From Streptomyces sp. NBC_01237 (GTDB taxonomy: Bacteria; Actinomycetota; Actinomycetes; Streptomycetales; Streptomycetaceae): a stretch of 64,000 nucleotides of DNA. Under the pieces are notes generated by a model that saw nothing but the letters and a program-made list of their open reading frames with translations, had not been told where the DNA came from and did no database searches. The translations under genes and the position numbers were made by a program. The stretch is taken from contig NZ_CP108508.1 in assembly GCF_035917275.1 (NCBI RefSeq), positions 186,001 through 250,000 on the forward strand, read 5' to 3'. How positions within the stretch are numbered: position 1 is the stretch's first letter; the number at the start of each line of letters is the position of its first letter. Positions 33,827 to 43,311 of the stretch are shown here, in pieces.

Positions 33827-34804
33827 ATGGCGTTGCTCCGGGACTTGGGGAACACGCTGGGACGATGGACGGGCAGGCCCGTCGCGCGCGTCGACAAGGA
33901 CTCCGGCGATCCGGACGCTCGGCGTGTCCGTGAGGCAGCCGAGGCCGGGGACTGGGCGACCGTACGGGACGTTCTCGACGCGCGGCCCGAGAGCGAGGAC
34001 CGTACGGGCCTCCTGTGGGCTGTCGGTGACGTAGCCGGCACGGAACGGTGGATCACCGATGTCGTGGCGGCCGAGCCACAGGCCCCGTTGCCGCGACTCG
34101 TGGCGGCCGTCCGCCACATCAGCTGGGCGTGGGAGGCCAGGACCGGCGCCCGTGCCTCGCACGTGTCCCAAGAGCAGTTTCAGCTCTTCCACGACCGGCT
34201 GGCCACGGCCGAGACCTGGCTCTACGAGGTTGCCGAGTGCGAACCCAGCTGGACCTCGCCCTGGTATGCCCTCCAGGTCACGGGCCGGGGACTCCAGGTC
34301 GAGGCGGACGTGGCACGGCGTCGCTTCGAGGCGGCCGTGCGCCGTGACCCCCGCCACCTGGGCGCGCACCAGCAGCGGTTGCAGCAGGTCTGCGAGAAGT
34401 GGGGCGGCTCCCACGAGGATATGCACGCGTTCGCCCGTTCGTCGGCGTTCGCTGCGCCCGGCGGTACGCTCCTCGGCCAGTTGGTCGCGGTCGCGCACCT
34501 GGAGCACTGGCTCGCCCTCGACTCCGGCCCCGACTTCCGCTATATCGGGCGCCCCGAGGTGGTCGCCTCGCTCGGCGAGGCCGCAGACCACTCGATCCGC
34601 CACCCGGACTTCGTACGGGGACGCGGCTGGCTCCAGGTCTACAACACTTTTGCCATGGCGTTCTCGCTGGCGGGCGACGTCGCCTCCGCGCGAGAGTGCT
34701 TCCGAGCCACGGAGGGGCGGGTCACCGAGTTCCCCTGGAACTACCTCAACGGCGCCGACCCGGCGAAGGCGTACAAGAAGTACCGCGCCTACGCCGGAGG
34801 CTGA
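33827..34804 (+). CDS. Cytoplasmic helical-repeat protein, paralogue of 32270-33382
   Basis: 325 residues from an ATG preceded by AGGGGTGGGG. It lacks the membrane helix of its divergent paralogue. Landmarks shared with that protein, in the same order: VREAAEAGDWATVRDVL, RHISWAWEARTG, SWTSPWYALQVTGRG, HLGAHQQRLQQVCEKWGGSH, HAFARSSAFAAPGGTLLGQL. The C-terminal third (YNTFAMAFSLAGDVASAREC) looks like a TPR hairpin. The Hsp90-like gene begins 377 nt downstream on the same strand. Function unknown. Confidence 0.82.
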   Translation: MALLRDLGNTLGRWTGRPVARVDKDSGDPDARRVREAAEAGDWATVRDVLDARPESEDRTGLLWAVGDVAGTERWITDVVAAEPQAPLPRLVAAVRHISWAWEARTGARASHVSQEQFQLFHDRLATAETWLYEVAECEPSWTSPWYALQVTGRGLQVEADVARRRFEAAVRRDPRHLGAHQQRLQQVCEKWGGSHEDMHAFARSSAFAAPGGTLLGQLVAVAHLEHWLALDSGPDFRYIGRPEVVASLGEAADHSIRHPDFVRGRGWLQVYNTFAMAFSLAGDVASARECFRATEGRVTEFPWNYLNGADPAKAYKKYRAYAGG

Positions 34805-35181
34805 CCGGAGCGGAACGGGTACGGACCTCGGGACGGGCACGGACCTGCCGGGAGCGGGGCAGAGGCCGCGAGCGGCGAATTCCGGCCCGCCCACGGCCCG
34901 TCGCTGTGCACGCGGTTCGGTTACGACTCACCCGCGCGGCGCACCAGTCGCGTCCTGTTCCACCCACGGGTCGATTCCAGGAACTTGCCCGGGCACGGCC
35001 CGAGTCCGGCCCCTCCGGAGCAACGGCCACGTCCCCGGCCGTGTACCGGACGAGGTCCGCATCATCCATGGCCCGAACTCCCAGCGGCGCCCACCCCACT
35101 CCTCAAGCCGCCCCTCCGACACACCCGATCACGACCCACCCACTCCCAGGAGCGGGCGGGCACGCACCGAAGGACCGCCAG
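34805..35181. other. Intergenic region upstream of the Hsp90-like gene
   Basis: About 380 bp, GC-rich, no recognised gene. The frame of the Hsp90-like gene is open throughout this stretch, but family similarity begins only at the GTG at 35182. Confidence 0.4.
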
Positions 35182-37062
35182 GTGTCCCAGTCCCAGCCCT
35201 CCGAGACCTCCCCGACCAACCACACCTTCCAAGTGGATCTGCGCGGCCTGGTCGACCTGCTCTCCCACCACCTCTACTCCAGCCCCCGCGTCTATCTGCG
35301 CGAGCTGCTGCAGAACGCCGTCGACGCCATCACCGCCCGACAGGCACTCACGCCCGGCGCCGCCGGCACGATCACCGTGCGCACCGGAGAGACACTGACC
35401 ATCACGGACACCGGCATCGGCCTGTCCGAGGCCGACGTGCACCGGTTCCTCGCCACCATCGGACGCAGCTCCAAGCGGTCCGTAGACGGCGCTCTCGACG
35501 GCGCCGGCCTCGACGCGGCCCGCGGCGAGTTCATCGGCCAGTTCGGCATCGGCCTGCTCGCCTGCTTCGTCGTCGCCGACGAGATCACCGTACTGAGCCG
35601 CTCCGCCGCCGACCCGGCAGCGCCCACCGTCGAATGGCGCGGCCACTCCGACGGCCGGTACACCATCCGCACCCTGCCATCCGCGACGCTTCCCGAGCCC
35701 GGCACGACCGTGAAGCTCGTCCCGCGTGCGGACAGCGCCGAATGGACCAGCCCCCAGCAGGTCGTCTCCCTCGCCCGGCACTACGGCGGACTCCTGCGCC
35801 ACCACGTCACCGTCATCGACCCGCGCGGCGAGAGCCACCGGATCAACGCGGCGCCGCCGTGGGAACAGACGCACCGCTCCCCGCTCGCCAAGCGTGAGGC
35901 GTACACCGGGTACTGCCGCGAGCTCTTCGACTTCACCCCGCTCGACACCATCGAGCTGGACCTGCCGGCCGCCGGACTCCGCGGTGTCGCCTACGTCATG
36001 CCGACGACGGTCAGCCCGGCCCAGCGCGCCGGGCACCGCGTCCACCTCAAGGGCATGCTCCTCACCGACAAGGCTCCCGAACTGCTGCCCGAATGGGCGT
36101 TCTTCCTCCGCTGCGTCGTCGACACCACCAGCCTGAGACCGACCGCCTCCCGCGAGTCGCTGTACGAGGACGGCACGCTGTCCGCCGTACGGGACGCCCT
36201 CGGCGACCGGATCCGCGAGTGGCTCACCGGACTTGCGGCCCGTGACCCGGCTCTCCTGCACCGCTTCATCGACACCCACCACCTCGCGGTCAAGGCGCTC
36301 GCCCGCCACGACGACGAACTGCTGCGTATCGTGCTGCCCTGGCTGCCGTTCGAGACCACCGACGGAAACGTCACCCTGGAGGAGTTCGCGCGGACCCACC
36401 CCACGCTCCTCGTGACCCGAAGCGTTGAGGAATTCCGTCAGGTCGCACCGATCGCCTCGGCCGCCGGACTCGGGGTCGTCAACGGCGGCTACACATACGA
36501 CCGCGACCTCGTCCACCGCCTGCCCGAGATCAGGCCCGGCACCACGGTGACCGACCTCGACCCGACCACCGTCACCGCCCACCTCGACGCGGTCGACCCC
36601 AGCGCCGAACTGCGGGCCGCCGCGTTCCTCGCGATCGCCCGCGAGACCATCGGCGTCCATGACTGCGACGTCGTCCTGCGCGACTTCCAGCCGGTCACCG
36701 CCCCCGCCCTGCTGCTCGACAACCGCGACGCCCGGCACGAACGCACCCGGTCGAGCCTTGCCGCCGAGAGCGACGGCCTGTGGGCCGACATCCTCGGCTC
36801 CCTGCGCGAGGAGACCCCGCGCGCCCAGCTCGTCCTGAATCACCTCAACCCGCTGGTCCGCCAAGCCCTCACCATCGCCGAACGCGGACTCGCGATCACC
36901 ACCGCCGAAGCCCTCTACGGCCAGGCGCTGCTGCTCAGCCGACGCCCCCTGCGCGCCAGCGAGACCGCCCTGCTCAACCGGGCCTTCATCGGCCTGCTCA
37001 CCCACGCCATGCACCAGTCCGGCGAGGCGGCCCCCGGCTCCGAGCCCCGGAAGGAAATGTAG
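35182..37062 (+). CDS. Hsp90-family ATPase (HtpG-like)
   Basis: 626-residue member of the Hsp90 family, cytoplasmic chaperone-type GHKL ATPase. The N-terminal domain keeps the working parts: general base Glu41 and Asn45 in YLRELLQNAVDAI, the adenine-contact Asp76 in DTGIGLSE, and the lid/glycine motif GQFGIGLLACFVVAD near 115-130. The middle domain keeps the catalytic-arginine segment TASRESLYED near 325. The rest is diverged from housekeeping HtpG. The GTG at 35182 has AGGA 8 nt upstream. It abuts the 1005-residue repeat protein with no spacer (TAG then ATG), so the two are probably made in fixed ratio and act together. A divergent Hsp90 coupled to a repeat protein is seen in actinobacteria; its clients are not known to me. 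Confidence 0.9.
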   Translation: MSQSQPSETSPTNHTFQVDLRGLVDLLSHHLYSSPRVYLRELLQNAVDAITARQALTPGAAGTITVRTGETLTITDTGIGLSEADVHRFLATIGRSSKRSVDGALDGAGLDAARGEFIGQFGIGLLACFVVADEITVLSRSAADPAAPTVEWRGHSDGRYTIRTLPSATLPEPGTTVKLVPRADSAEWTSPQQVVSLARHYGGLLRHHVTVIDPRGESHRINAAPPWEQTHRSPLAKREAYTGYCRELFDFTPLDTIELDLPAAGLRGVAYVMPTTVSPAQRAGHRVHLKGMLLTDKAPELLPEWAFFLRCVVDTTSLRPTASRESLYEDGTLSAVRDALGDRIREWLTGLAARDPALLHRFIDTHHLAVKALARHDDELLRIVLPWLPFETTDGNVTLEEFARTHPTLLVTRSVEEFRQVAPIASAAGLGVVNGGYTYDRDLVHRLPEIRPGTTVTDLDPTTVTAHLDAVDPSAELRAAAFLAIARETIGVHDCDVVLRDFQPVTAPALLLDNRDARHERTRSSLAAESDGLWADILGSLREETPRAQLVLNHLNPLVRQALTIAERGLAITTAEALYGQALLLSRRPLRASETALLNRAFIGLLTHAMHQSGEAAPGSEPRKEM

Positions 37063-40000
37063 ATGCTGGACACCCCCGAGGCCGTCGTCGAGGCGCTCCG
37101 CGAGAACGACGGGCTCCCCCACGGACTGGCGCGCACCGTCACCGCCGAAGAACTCGTCGAGGCCGCTGAGGCCTTCGAGAAGCCCGATGTGCTCGTCACC
37201 GCGCTCCTGGAACTCATGACGGCCTACGAGTTCACCGGCGAGCACCGCAAGTCGCCCGTCGTCTTCGCCCGCATCCTCAAGCTGTGGGACACCACCCCCG
37301 AGTCCTTCAGCCCTTACGAGGCCCACCATGTCTTCTGGCGCTTCAAGTGGGTGACCACCTCGCTCGTCCAGGTGCCCGAGATACCCCTGGCATCGATCGG
37401 TGGCTGGATCGACCAGATGCGCAGCCGGTACGAGGCCGCTGACCACGCCGTCCAGCCCGTGGCTGCCATGCGTTACCACCTTGCGCACCACACCGGCACC
37501 GGCGTCGCGGATGCTTACGACCTCTGGGCCACCCGCTCCCGCACCGAACTCAGCGACTGCGAGGCCTGCGAGACCCGGCACCACGCCTGGCACCGCCTGG
37601 CCGAGGGCGACGACACCGCCGCCGCCCTCGCCGTCTGGCAGCCGGTCCTGGACCGCGAGCAGGAATGCAGCGAGGAACCCCGGATGAGCCAGGCCCGGGC
37701 GCTGCTCCCGCTGCTGCGCGCGGGACGCACCGACGAGGCGCGCTCCCACCACCTCACCGGCTACCGCAAGGTGCGCGGCGCCACCGGCATGCAGGCCGAG
37801 GTCGGCTACCACCTGGAGTTCTGCGCCCACTCCCGCAACGAGGGCCGCGGCCTGGAGATCTTGGCGGAGAACAGGCCACTCTTCGAGGCCAAGGGCGCCC
37901 CGCTCGACCACCTGCACTTCCTCACCGGTACCGAGGTGTTCCTCGCCAGGCTCGTCGATGCCGGACACGACGACACCGCCGTCGCCGGCCCGCCGGGCCG
38001 CGCCTGGACCGCCGCCGAACTCCTCACGCATGTGCGCGCCGAAGCCGAGCCCCTCGCCGCCGCCTTCGACACCCGCAACGGCACCACGGCCGTCGGCGAT
38101 CGCCGCCGGGCCCGGCTCGCTCTCGCCCCGCTGCTCGACGAGCCCCTGCCGCTCGGCCTGCGCGCGACCGTGGCCCACACCTCGTCGGTCGGCGCCGCGC
38201 CCGCCACGCTGACTCCCGCACGGACCGAGATCCCCGACGACTTCACCGTCCTGGTGGGCGAGGCCCGCCGCCTGGCACGGGACGGTCACCCCGGCGACGA
38301 CAGGCTCTGGGCCCGCGTCGCCGAACGACTTGCCGACGCCACAGAGCCGTACGACGCCATCCTCGGCCCCGAAGACCTCCTGGCCGCGGAACTCGCCGAA
38401 CACAGGGCGCAGCGGCTCTGGTTCAAGGACCGCCACACCGACGGCGCCGCCGAACTCGACACGGCCGTGCAGCACTACACGCGACTGGACATGCCCTGGC
38501 ACGCACTCGCGGCCAAAGCCCGCTCCCGGGCCTGGACGGCCGCACCGGGCTCCCGTGACGACGACGGTGACCGGACCGCACCCGACCGCGCCTCGATCCG
38601 GACCGAGCTCGACGCGATGCTCCGCGAGGCGGACGAGCTGCTGACCGCGACCCCCTTCGACAGCGAGCCCCTCGGAGAGGCGGAGGCCGCCTTCGGCTCC
38701 GACCTGCGCGCCGAGCGCATCCTCAGCCATCTCTCCCTCCACTACTCGGTGGCCTTCGCCGCCCACCAGGAACTGCACGCCGCTCTCTCCCGCACGGAGG
38801 AGGACCAGGAGGGGACGGGCGACCTCGACACACTCACCGAGCGGTTCGAGCGCAGCGTCGACACCCTCCGCTCCGAGGCGGCCCGCCTCGGCTACCCCCA
38901 CCAGGCCGCCAACGCCCGCCAGTTCCGCGCCGATCTGCTGGCCCGCCGCGGTGCCCTGGCCGACGCCGAGGAGGAACTCCGCGCCGCGCTCCAGGAGATC
39001 GAATCAGCCGACCGGCCCTGGCGCCGCCCGCGCCTGGCCATCCATCTCGCTCAGCTGCTCCTCGCCCAGGACCGGTCGCAGGAGGCGACGGACCTGCTCC
39101 ACTCCGCCATCGCGGACGCCGTCGCCCACGACGACCCGACCCTCCCACTCGGCCCGACGTACCTGCTGCTCGGTCACGCCGCCACGCACCTCGACGACGC
39201 CGACGGAGCCGTACGCCACCTCTCCGAGGCCGCCGCTCGCTTCGACCAGGCGGAAGACGCCGGAAGCGCCGTCGAGGCGCGCCTCCAACTCGCCGACGTC
39301 CTCGCCCGGTCCGGCCGACAGGCCGACGCGGTAGCCGTCCTTGAGTCCGCCCTCGTCGACGCGCCGCCCACCGTCGACGGACACATGCTCGCCCAGGGGC
39401 GCCTCACCCTCGGCCGCGGCCTGCGCGACCTGGAGGAGTACGTACCCGCAGCCGAAGAACTGCTCCGCCTCGCCGACACCGTCGCGGGCTGGCCCGAGGA
39501 GGACCGGGGCGGCGTCCTCACCCTGGTGGCGGCCGAGGCGGCGACCACCCTCGCCCTCGCCGAGCGCTGGGAGGCGGCGGACACCGCGTACGAACGCGCC
39601 CTCGGCGCCCACGCAGAGGCGCCCAACCCCCCGCTGATCACCATGATGATGCGGGAGTTCGCCCGCCTCACGCTCCAGACCCGCGACAGCGAGGGCACCG
39701 ACACGGCGCTGGAGCACCTGGCCCGCGCCGACGCGGTCCTCGCCACCCTGCCCTCCGGCGAGGAGGACTTCGCTGTCTGGTACGAACGCGGCGAGAACCA
39801 CTACCGCCGCGCCCGGGTCCTCGCGGAGGCGGGCCGTTTCGACGAGGCGCTCCCGGAGGCCGAGGCCGCGATTGCCGCGCACGACGACGGCGGCGAACGG
39901 GGCGAACTCCCTCGCGCCGAGGCGGTCCGCATCGCAGCCCTCATCGAGGGCAACGGCCTCGACCGCGTCAGCGAAGCCATCACCCGTCTGACCGTGGCCT

Positions 40001-40080
40001 CGGCCCGCTGCCATCAGACAGGCCACCCCGAGGCGGCCGCAGTCCTGGACGCTCTCCACCAGGACCTCCGCACCCGCTGA
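37063..40080 (+). CDS. Tetratricopeptide-repeat protein paired with Hsp90-like ATPase
   Basis: 1005-residue helical-repeat protein starting at the ATG immediately after the Hsp90-like stop. The N-terminal 300 residues contain VTAEELVEAAEAFEKPDVLV and helices with TPR-like spacing. Clear TPR pairs lie at about 600-870: ATHLDDADGAVRHLSEAAAR, ADVLARSGRQADAVAVLESA, ARVLAEAGRFDEALPEAEAA. No signal peptide, membrane helix or catalytic motif was seen. TPR proteins are classic Hsp90 co-chaperones in eukaryotes, so a scaffold or client-presenting role is a reasonable inference. A terminator follows at 40109. Confidence 0.88.
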   Translation: MLDTPEAVVEALRENDGLPHGLARTVTAEELVEAAEAFEKPDVLVTALLELMTAYEFTGEHRKSPVVFARILKLWDTTPESFSPYEAHHVFWRFKWVTTSLVQVPEIPLASIGGWIDQMRSRYEAADHAVQPVAAMRYHLAHHTGTGVADAYDLWATRSRTELSDCEACETRHHAWHRLAEGDDTAAALAVWQPVLDREQECSEEPRMSQARALLPLLRAGRTDEARSHHLTGYRKVRGATGMQAEVGYHLEFCAHSRNEGRGLEILAENRPLFEAKGAPLDHLHFLTGTEVFLARLVDAGHDDTAVAGPPGRAWTAAELLTHVRAEAEPLAAAFDTRNGTTAVGDRRRARLALAPLLDEPLPLGLRATVAHTSSVGAAPATLTPARTEIPDDFTVLVGEARRLARDGHPGDDRLWARVAERLADATEPYDAILGPEDLLAAELAEHRAQRLWFKDRHTDGAAELDTAVQHYTRLDMPWHALAAKARSRAWTAAPGSRDDDGDRTAPDRASIRTELDAMLREADELLTATPFDSEPLGEAEAAFGSDLRAERILSHLSLHYSVAFAAHQELHAALSRTEEDQEGTGDLDTLTERFERSVDTLRSEAARLGYPHQAANARQFRADLLARRGALADAEEELRAALQEIESADRPWRRPRLAIHLAQLLLAQDRSQEATDLLHSAIADAVAHDDPTLPLGPTYLLLGHAATHLDDADGAVRHLSEAAARFDQAEDAGSAVEARLQLADVLARSGRQADAVAVLESALVDAPPTVDGHMLAQGRLTLGRGLRDLEEYVPAAEELLRLADTVAGWPEEDRGGVLTLVAAEAATTLALAERWEAADTAYERALGAHAEAPNPPLITMMMREFARLTLQTRDSEGTDTALEHLARADAVLATLPSGEEDFAVWYERGENHYRRARVLAEAGRFDEALPEAEAAIAAHDDGGERGELPRAEAVRIAALIEGNGLDRVSEAITRLTVASARCHQTGHPEAAAVLDALHQDLRTR

Positions 40081-40108
40081 CCGGCCGGAAGAGAACAACG
40101 GGGGCGGT

Positions 40109-40131
40109 GCGTCGGCCGTCTGGGCCGACGC
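40109..40131 (+). terminator. Hairpin terminator after the Hsp90-TPR operon
   Basis: GCGTCGGCC (40109-40117) and GGCCGACGC (40123-40131) form a perfect 9-bp stem with a 5-nt loop, 28 nt after the TPR gene stop. Confidence 0.75.
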
Positions 40132-40139
40132 GAAAACGC

Positions 40140-41985
40140 TCACCGCGGAGGTCCCCAGGCTGCCGGAACGGGCAGGGTGTGTTCCCGGATGCTGCGGAGG
40201 TGGCGCGGGCTGAGGTGTTCCTGGTCCGGAAGCCGCAGACGGCCCGCAGCGTCGAGTGCCAGAGCGCCCTCGACGCTGCGGTAGCAGGGCAGCAGACGGC
40301 GGGGCAGGACACCGAGCCGGGTGGCCGCCTGGACTGCGATGAGGTACTGACGGTGCAAGTCGGCCAGCGAGGAGATCCATTTCGACAAGGCCACCAGGTG
40401 GATATCGGCGAGATCGCTGACCATCGGGTCGACGTCGATGTCCAGGCTCATGTCGAGGAGGCTCGTGGTGACGAGGACGAGGCGCCTCGGGCGTGGGCCT
40501 GTGGGCCCGGAGCCGCCGGTAGGTCATCTGGCGGGTACGGATGCGAGCGGTCCGCCGTTGGGCGGTCCGGTGCCGGTCCCGTGCCGCGCGGGACATTCGG
40601 TGGCCGGTGGCGGTGACGGCGTCCGCGAACAGCCACCCGGGATGGCCGGGGGGGGCGAACGAGGCCTGGACAACCGGGCAGTTGCGGGCTCCGAGCCAGT
40701 TCAGCAGGCGCAGCAACTGCAGGTGGCTGAAGGGACTCAGCGCATGGGCTTCATCGATCACCACGGTCTTGCCCGTCATCGCCGGCAGTCGCAGCGCGCT
40801 GTGGCGCACCGGGAGGACAGCCATCTGCGCCTGGTCGATGGTCGGGACGGGTGTACTGCGCCAGGAGCGCGTTGTCCCATCCGCGGAGCCATCTGTGAGG
40901 GCCGGCCGTCCCGGGTCCGGTCTCACGCTCGTCGGCCAATGCGGGGCCCGCTTCTGCGGTGGGCGTGTCGTCCGGCGGCCCGTCCAGGACCGAAGTGTCC
41001 GCCGGGGCCAGGCGAGGGTCGGCGTAGGTCTCGTTGAGCGAGCTGTGGTTGTGCGCCAGCGTCACGGGGGCGTATTCGGGCCGGTGGGCGCGCAGGTACC
41101 GGTCGAGGACCTCGTATGCCTGGTCAGCGGCGGCTGTGGCCGGTAGCAGCCACATCACTCCCTGGGTGCCGCAGTGTTCGTTGAAGATCCGTGCCATCTC
41201 CAGCGCGGTCACGCTCGTGCCCGCACCCGTAGCATCCGTCACCACCGCGATGCCACTCCCCCGCTCAGCGGCCAGCCGCGGCAACTCCTCCAGCACGGAC
41301 GCCTGAAGGGCGTCGGGAGCCTCAAGTCCCGCATGGGCAACGGTGAACGCGACCCGGTCCAGCGCGAATCGGGCAAGGCCGACCCGCTCGGCCTCCTCGC
41401 CTGCCTGCCGGCGGGCGTGACCGTAGTGCTCGTTGGCACCGAAGGAGGGAGCATGCGCGTTGGGCACCCAGTACCGGCGCCGGCTCGCGAGCCGGTCAGC
41501 GACCATGGTCAGCCCAGTGATGAGCACAGCAGCCTCGACCGACAGCCCGGCAGGAGCGCTTTCGATGTTGGACGGGTGCCACAGCACGCGGGTGCAGCGG
41601 CGCCGAAGCTCCTGCCACGCGGGTCCGCCCAGTGTGGCCTGCCCCCGGGGGCAGGAGGCCGCCCCCTCCAGGTCCGTCTGCAAGAACCGGCCGTGGTGCC
41701 CGCCCAGAGACTGGGCAGCCCGCACGGCGGCACTGTCGTTGGCCTCCAGGGCAAGGCCCAACTCTTCCAGCAGATACAGCCCGGCACGCATCGATGCGCG
41801 CGTGCGAAACGTGCACCATCGGCCCCGTGTCCGCCGGCAGGTCGCATGGATGCCGGGAAAGCCACCAGCGCACGCACCTGCTCCTGTGTGACGTTGAACC
41901 CCGCACTGATCACCAGAGCGCACCCGACCGCCGAGGTCAGGAAGCGAAGGAAGCCCGCGCCACCCTGCCACTGGACCCGGCACAC
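40140..41985 (-). pseudogene. cas3: Decayed cas3 (CRISPR helicase-nuclease)
   Basis: Pieces in several minus-strand frames rebuild parts of Cas3. The HD-domain tail is at about 41690-41800 (LGLALEANDSAAVRAAQSLG, GHHGRF). The helicase begins with GIAVVTDATGAGTSVTALEM near 41250, where Walker A should read GAGKTE: the Lys is missing. PTIDQAQMAVLPVRHSALRL and the DEAH-type KTVVIDEAHALSPF are near 40770-40850. A C-terminal motif MSLDIDVDPMVSDLADI sits near 40430 in another frame. Internal segments between these are deleted. No other cas genes or repeat arrays are visible, so this is an orphan remnant, probably of a type I system. Confidence 0.75.
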
Positions 41986-42308
41986 GCTACTGATAATTCA
42001 ATGGCGATTCCCATCCCAGCGAACAGGAATTTTGGAGGGCAACGAATCTGTGGCACATATGTTTGGCGCATGGTGAGGACCACTGACACAAGTCAATGAG
42101 ACCCACTCGGAGCTCACACTGACCGTCCGGACCCGGTGAACCTTCACGGTCACAGCACTGGCCGGGCTCTGCCACCGCGCCTCGACGATCTGGATCAAGG
42201 ACCTCACAGGGCCTGCTGCTCGACCACCACTGAATACGCGCCCTCGTCGCCGCCCAGCACCGGGCACCATGGTGCCGGCCTTGCCCGAGGTGGCGGAACC
42301 GCCCTTGC
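41986..42308. other. Region without a recognised gene
   Basis: About 320 bp upstream of the cas3 remnant, with a relatively AT-rich patch at 41990-42070 that may be its old promoter. No repeated spacer-like units were found. Confidence 0.4.
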
Positions 42309-43049
42309 TCACATCCCGCCGGCGACCCTCATCACCGTGCCGGTGGCGTAGGAGGCATCGTCCGAGAGCAGCCAGGCGACCGCTCCGGCGATCTCCTCGG
42401 GCCGGCCGGCGCGGCCCATGGGGATGATCGCCGCCACCTTGGCGGGCCGCTGCGGGTCGGCGTGGAAATCGGTCCAGATCGTGCCGGGGGCGACGCCGTT
42501 GACCCGGATGCCGTCGGCCGCCACCTCCTTGGACAGCCCGACCGTCATGGCGTCCACGGCGGCCTTCGCCGCCGCGTAGTGGACGTAGGTACCGGGGCTG
42601 CCGAGGGTCGCGGCGGCGGAGGAGATGTTCACGATCGCCCCGCCCGCCGTCATGTCACCGATGGCCCGGCGGGCGCACAGCAGGTAACCCAGGATGTTGA
42701 CCTCCAGAGCCTGCCGCATCCCCTCCGGGTCGGCGTCGGCCAGCGGTCCGACCGGCCCGCTCACCCCGGCGTTGTTCACCAGTCCGGTGACCGGTCCCAG
42801 CCGCGCGGCGGCGGTGTCGAACAGCCCGTCCACGTCCGCCGCGTCGGCGGTGTCGACCGCGACCGCGACGGCCGCCCGGCCCAGCGCGCGCACCCCTTCG
42901 GCCACACCCTCGGCCGCCTCGGCGTCCGACCGGTAGCCGACGGCGACGTCGTGTCCCTCGGCCGCCAGCCGCAGACAGATCGCCGCGCCGATGCCCCGGC
43001 TGCCGCCGGTGACCACAGTCACCCGCCGCCGCTCCCCCTGTTCCGCCAT
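42309..43049 (-). CDS. Short-chain dehydrogenase/reductase
   Basis: 246-residue classical SDR. The NAD(P) motif TGGSRGIGAA is near 14-23, NNAGVSGP near 93-100, the catalytic Ser in VNISSAAAT near 145, and the YxxxK pair in YVHYAAAKAAVD near 158-162. The ending YATGTVMRVAGGM is like FabG/glucose dehydrogenase types. The Arg-rich N-terminus after GxxxGxG hints at NADPH use. ATG at 43049 has AGGACAGGA just upstream; the longer frame to 43208 belongs to a transposase remnant. It may belong to the flanking metabolic cluster but is separated from it by transposase debris. Confidence 0.9.
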   Translation of the reverse strand: MAEQGERRRVTVVTGGSRGIGAAICLRLAAEGHDVAVGYRSDAEAAEGVAEGVRALGRAAVAVAVDTADAADVDGLFDTAAARLGPVTGLVNNAGVSGPVGPLADADPEGMRQALEVNILGYLLCARRAIGDMTAGGAIVNISSAAATLGSPGTYVHYAAAKAAVDAMTVGLSKEVAADGIRVNGVAPGTIWTDFHADPQRPAKVAAIIPMGRAGRPEEIAGAVAWLLSDDASYATGTVMRVAGGM

Positions 43050-43104
43050 GTCCTGTCCTCCGAGCTGGGCATATGACTGATCGACTCGGACAGCCACTCT
43101 ACCC

Positions 43105-43295
43105 AGGCGGCCTCCGCACCGATCCTCGCCCTCAGCGCCCGGGGTACGGCGTTCACGCAGGTGGGCGCGGTTTCCGCTGGATGAGTACGCCCGGTCTCCG
43201 CCCACCACGTCCGGCCGAGCCGAACCCCGTCGGCATCTCCCGCCACTGCCCGCCTGTCCCGAACCGCCAGATCACGCCCTCGCACTGCTGCCGCA
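43105..43295 (-). pseudogene. IS5-family transposase remnant with internal deletion
   Basis: One frame reads CEGVIWRFGTGGQWREMPTG, the N-terminal signature of IS5-type transposases. It is followed almost at once, in another frame, by VVGGDRAYSSSGNRAHLRER, which normally lies after the second catalytic Asp region. The catalytic middle is deleted. Confidence 0.6.
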
Positions 43296-43311
43296 GCCGC
43301 TCGGGTCACGG

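Noticed and set aside
35062..38901. A 1279-codon open frame on the minus strand
   Set aside because: It is antisense to the Hsp90-like and TPR genes, which have motifs and coherent codon use; its product is Gly/Val/Arg-rich low-complexity sequence typical of the complementary frame in high-GC DNA.
40081..42308. A CRISPR array beside the cas3 remnant
   Set aside because: No regularly spaced repeats were found in or around the remnant.
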